From positions 1 to 64,000 of the forward strand of contig CAJXUB010000004.1 in NCBI GenBank assembly GCA_913061125.1: a stretch of 64,000 nt of DNA, given 5' to 3'. A model generated the notes under the pieces. It ran no database searches. It saw only the letters and a list, made by a program, of their open reading frames with translations, and was not told the DNA's origin. Numbering within the stretch: the first letter of the stretch is position 1; the number at the start of each line of letters is the position of its first letter. Both the position numbers and the translations under genes were made by a program. Below, one piece after another: positions 61,863 through 64,000 of this stretch. Source of the DNA: an uncultured Flavobacteriaceae bacterium (GTDB taxonomy: Bacteria > Bacteroidota > Bacteroidia > Flavobacteriales > Flavobacteriaceae).

Positions 61863-62786
61863 ATGAAAAAAATTAAACTTATTTTGATGTATTTATGGGC
61901 TTCAACATCGGTGTTACTTGCCCAAGAATTTACGTCAAAAGACTTAACCCTAAACGCTCACATTGACGGCACATTATTGACTCCTGAAAACGACAGCCGT
62001 TCTAAATTGGTGATTCTAATAGCGGGTTCTGGACCAACGGATCGTGATGGAAATCAGTCGTTTATGAAAAATAACAGCTTAAAAAAATTAGCTGAATTTC
62101 TTTCAAATTCTGGCATCGCTAGTTTTCGTTACGATAAACGAATTGTTAAGCAAATTCGAACGGGAACTATTGATGACAGTATTCGTTTTGATGATTTTGT
62201 AACAGATGCAAAATCGGTAATCGAATATTTTAAGCCAAGCTATGAAACCATTGTGGTTGCAGGCCACAGCCAGGGCAGTTTGGTAGGGTTACTTGCTTTG
62301 GATAGTGGCGCATCCGGTTTTATTTCGTTAGCAGGCGCAGGGAAGTCTATTGATGCGATTCTTGTGGATCAAATTTCAAAAACAGCACCCATGTTTTTGG
62401 ACGACACCAAACGCGTTTTAAAATCTTTGAAAGAAGGTCAAACAACATCTGATTTTCCTGCTGCACTCGGATCAATTTTTAATTTGGATATTCAGCCCTT
62501 TATGATGAATTGGATGCAATACGATCCTGCTAAAATTTTATCTGAACAATCTATTCCAACCTTGATTATTAATGGAACAAAAGATTTGCAAGTAGGAGTT
62601 GATGAGGCAAAATTACTTGACAGCAATGCCCAAAACAGCACCTTGGTCGTTGTGGAAAATTTGAATCATGTTTTAGTTAAAATTGAAGGGGGCGATTTGG
62701 AGAATGCAAAATCTTACAATGAAAGTAATCGGCCCATAGCCGAGGAGGTAACCCAAGCCATGCTGGACTATATCAATGCACTTTAA
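61863..62786 (+). CDS. Exported alpha/beta hydrolase
   Basis: 307 residues, signal peptide MKKIKLILMYLWASTSVLLAQ. Nucleophile elbow VVAGHSQGSLVG (Ser about 139), oxyanion region LIAGSGPTDRDGNQ, catalytic Asp in INGTKDLQVGVDE and His in NLNHVLVK. The family includes esterases and acyl-transferases; the substrate is unknown and the enzyme is probably periplasmic. Second gene after the AlkB-like dioxygenase; ends before the hairpin units at 62805. Confidence 0.9.
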   Translation: MKKIKLILMYLWASTSVLLAQEFTSKDLTLNAHIDGTLLTPENDSRSKLVILIAGSGPTDRDGNQSFMKNNSLKKLAEFLSNSGIASFRYDKRIVKQIRTGTIDDSIRFDDFVTDAKSVIEYFKPSYETIVVAGHSQGSLVGLLALDSGASGFISLAGAGKSIDAILVDQISKTAPMFLDDTKRVLKSLKEGQTTSDFPAALGSIFNLDIQPFMMNWMQYDPAKILSEQSIPTLIINGTKDLQVGVDEAKLLDSNAQNSTLVVVENLNHVLVKIEGGDLENAKSYNESNRPIAEEVTQAMLDYINAL

Positions 62787-62804
62787 ATAAATATAAAAAA
62801 ATAA

Positions 62805-62855
62805 AAAAAGCACCGAGAAACGGTGCTTTCATTACTAACCAACCAAAGTGTATTA
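62805..62855. repeat. Hairpin unit A
   Basis: AAAGCACCG-AGAAA-CGGTGCTTT followed by CATTACTAACCAACCAAAG. On the minus strand the hairpin is followed by a T-rich run, a good terminator shape. Same layout as unit B at 62939. Confidence 0.55.
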
Positions 62856-62938
62856 TTAAATACAATCTTTATATTGCAAACATACGACCAAAACCCTAAC
62901 TTTACGTCGTGTTTAACAATACTTTCACACAAAAAAGG

Positions 62939-62990
62939 AAAAAGCACCATTTTCATGATGCTTTAACCACTAACCAACCAAAATATATTA
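62939..62990. repeat. Hairpin unit B
   Basis: AAAAAGCACC-ATTTTCAT-GATGCTTT, then AACCACTAACCAACCAAAA. It shares the stem bases AAAGCAYC and the block ACTAACCAACCAAA with unit A, 134 bp apart start to start. The rest of 62787-63060 has no ORF. Confidence 0.5.
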
Positions 62991-63060
62991 CTAACAAAAA
63001 AATTAAATAATACATTTTCTTAGTCACAACTACCGTGCCAAAAAAATTATTCTCTACATC

Positions 63061-63567
63061 ATGAATCAAAAAAAACCAAGAATTGATGTCCCATTAACTC
63101 CCTTTGACCTTTGGATGGATCGTTTTTCTTTTTTTATTTTTTTTGCAATATGGACCTACGTTGTGTTGAATTACAGCAATATTCCAGAGACCATACCCCT
63201 GCATTTTGATGCTCAAGGGAATGCAGACCATTTCGGATCAAAACAAAGTATTTGGCTACTAATGGGAATCATGAGTCTGTTATTTGTTGGAATTTATATT
63301 TTAGGAAAATACCCCCATCTTCACAATTATACCATCACCATAACTGAGCAAAATGCCTTAAAAAATTACCGTTTTAGCACCAGACTATTACGCTTTGTAA
63401 ATCTTTTTGATTTGATTCTGTTTGCGTACATCGTAAAACAAACACTGAGAGCTGAAGTTGAAACAACGTCGCGACTTGGGAGTTGGTTTCTGCCGCTTGT
63501 GTTGGGAGGCAGTGGCATTTTTTTAATCGCTGTATTTATTTACGTCAATAAATTAAATTCAAACTAA
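63061..63567 (+). CDS. DUF1648 membrane protein
   Basis: 168 residues with about four membrane helices. The DUF1648 block NIPETIPLHFDAQGNADHFGSK follows the first helix. This family is often fused or adjacent to SdpI-like immunity or growth-related membrane proteins; function unknown. Followed 9 bp later by a DUF819 gene, so probably co-transcribed. Confidence 0.88.
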   Translation: MNQKKPRIDVPLTPFDLWMDRFSFFIFFAIWTYVVLNYSNIPETIPLHFDAQGNADHFGSKQSIWLLMGIMSLLFVGIYILGKYPHLHNYTITITEQNALKNYRFSTRLLRFVNLFDLILFAYIVKQTLRAEVETTSRLGSWFLPLVLGGSGIFLIAVFIYVNKLNSN

Positions 63568-63576
63568 TTCACTCAA

Positions 63577-64000
63577 ATGGCTGATACCTCACCGCTATTC
63601 ACCAACGATACTATAGTTTTTGGACTTCTAATGCTTGCGTTGGCGTTTATTTTTTACACTGAATCTAGGACATCTGGATTTTGGTCAAAATTCTACAAAA
63701 TAGTTCCTGGTCTGTTTATGGCATATATGCTTCCTGCAGTTTTTACAACCGTGGGTTGGATTGCTCCCGAATGGGAACAGACCTCAACATCAGGTGATGT
63801 TCTTAAAAAAAGCAGTGCATTGTACTATGTCGCCAGTCGGTTTTTATTACCCGCAGCTCTGGTACTAATGACACTAAGCATCGACTTAAAAGGGGTGTTT
63901 AATCTGGGTTGGAAAGCCCTAATCATGTTTTTTACAGGAACATTGGGCATTGTGGTTGGAGGGCCTATCGCAATTTTAATCATAGCCTCAGTATCACCCG
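63577..64000 (+). CDS. DUF819 family membrane protein (partial, runs off the window)
   Basis: The frame from ATG 63577 opens MADTSPLFTNDTIVFGLLML and stays open to the window end (141 codons seen). Hydrophobic segments alternate with short loops: FYKIVPGLFMAYMLPAV, SRFLLPAALVLMTLSIDLKG and GIVVGGPIAILIIA. LPAALVLMTLSIDLK is characteristic of the DUF819 transporter-like family, whose substrates are unknown. The C-terminal part is outside the window. Confidence 0.85.
   Translation, partial: MADTSPLFTNDTIVFGLLMLALAFIFYTESRTSGFWSKFYKIVPGLFMAYMLPAVFTTVGWIAPEWEQTSTSGDVLKKSSALYYVASRFLLPAALVLMTLSIDLKGVFNLGWKALIMFFTGTLGIVVGGPIAILIIASVSP

Noticed and set aside
1-64000. CRISPR array or prophage
   Set aside because: No regularly spaced repeats or phage structural genes seen on either strand.

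Overview
The window is chromosomal DNA of a member of the Bacteroidota, almost certainly a marine-type Flavobacteriaceae. Evidence seen in the sequence: a type A type IX secretion (T9SS) tail and a CHU_C (type B) tail on two large secreted proteins, a GLPGLI protein, SprB-like repeats, bacillithiol synthesis (BshC), a DUF3276 PUR-alpha protein, the rpmB-rpmG-DUF4295-ftsY-rimO block, TAnnTTTG-type -7 promoter elements, and start codons without obvious Shine-Dalgarno sequences. Base composition is AT-rich throughout and visibly richer in A+T in the first 2 kb.

Layout. 1-2157: the 3' end of tmRNA (ssrA), followed by a ~1.9 kb segment bounded by a 23-bp direct repeat of the tmRNA 3' end. It carries a DinB-like protein, a small lipoprotein and a start-less gene remnant, and looks like a decayed integrative mini-island. 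2152-8146: a histone-deacetylase-fold enzyme, a SOUL protein and a 1459-residue T9SS cargo whose central half resembles the catalytic part of alpha-glucan, water dikinases. 8261-17608: a histidine phosphatase, a tight rmuC-atoE-acetolactate decarboxylase run, alkaline phosphatase, a CHU_C surface protein, a GLPGLI protein and a very acidic lipoprotein with Kazal-like cysteine motifs. 17622-27649: nitrogen and anaplerosis (gltD, gltB, a BBP2-like porin, ppc). 27939-33779: nitronate monooxygenase, LysE exporter, pyrD, pepT, yajC, a DUF1573 lipoprotein and nusB. 33944-41610: ABC exporter, DUF3276, M14 peptidase, csaA, a thioredoxin-fold protein and a LysM/periplasmic-binding-fold protein. 41669-55384 (all minus strand): guaA, bshC, rimO, amidase, ftsY, DUF4295, rpmG, rpmB, cinA, a FAH-family hydrolase, a 3'-5' exonuclease, a 2-oxoacid dehydrogenase E2, a glycosyltransferase and recR. 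55549-64000: a sodium:solute symporter, a CoA-binding protein, fabH, htpG, a D-Ala-D-Ala dipeptidase, an AlkB-like dioxygenase, an alpha/beta hydrolase, DUF1648 and the start of a DUF819 membrane protein.

How the genes fit together. Most of the window is core housekeeping: glutamate synthase with PEP carboxylase for nitrogen and carbon balance, GMP and pyrimidine synthesis, ribosomal proteins with FtsY and RimO for translation and targeting, RecR and RmuC for DNA repair, FabH for lipids, HtpG for folding. The surface fraction consists of T9SS cargo, lipoproteins, a porin, phosphatases and peptidases, consistent with a heterotroph living on dissolved or particulate polymers. No CRISPR array, transposase, prophage, rRNA or complete tRNA was seen. 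The items most worth a second look are the secreted glucan-dikinase-like protein, the tmRNA-flanked mini-island, the tandem hairpin units near 62.8-63.0 kb and the acidic Kazal-like lipoprotein.
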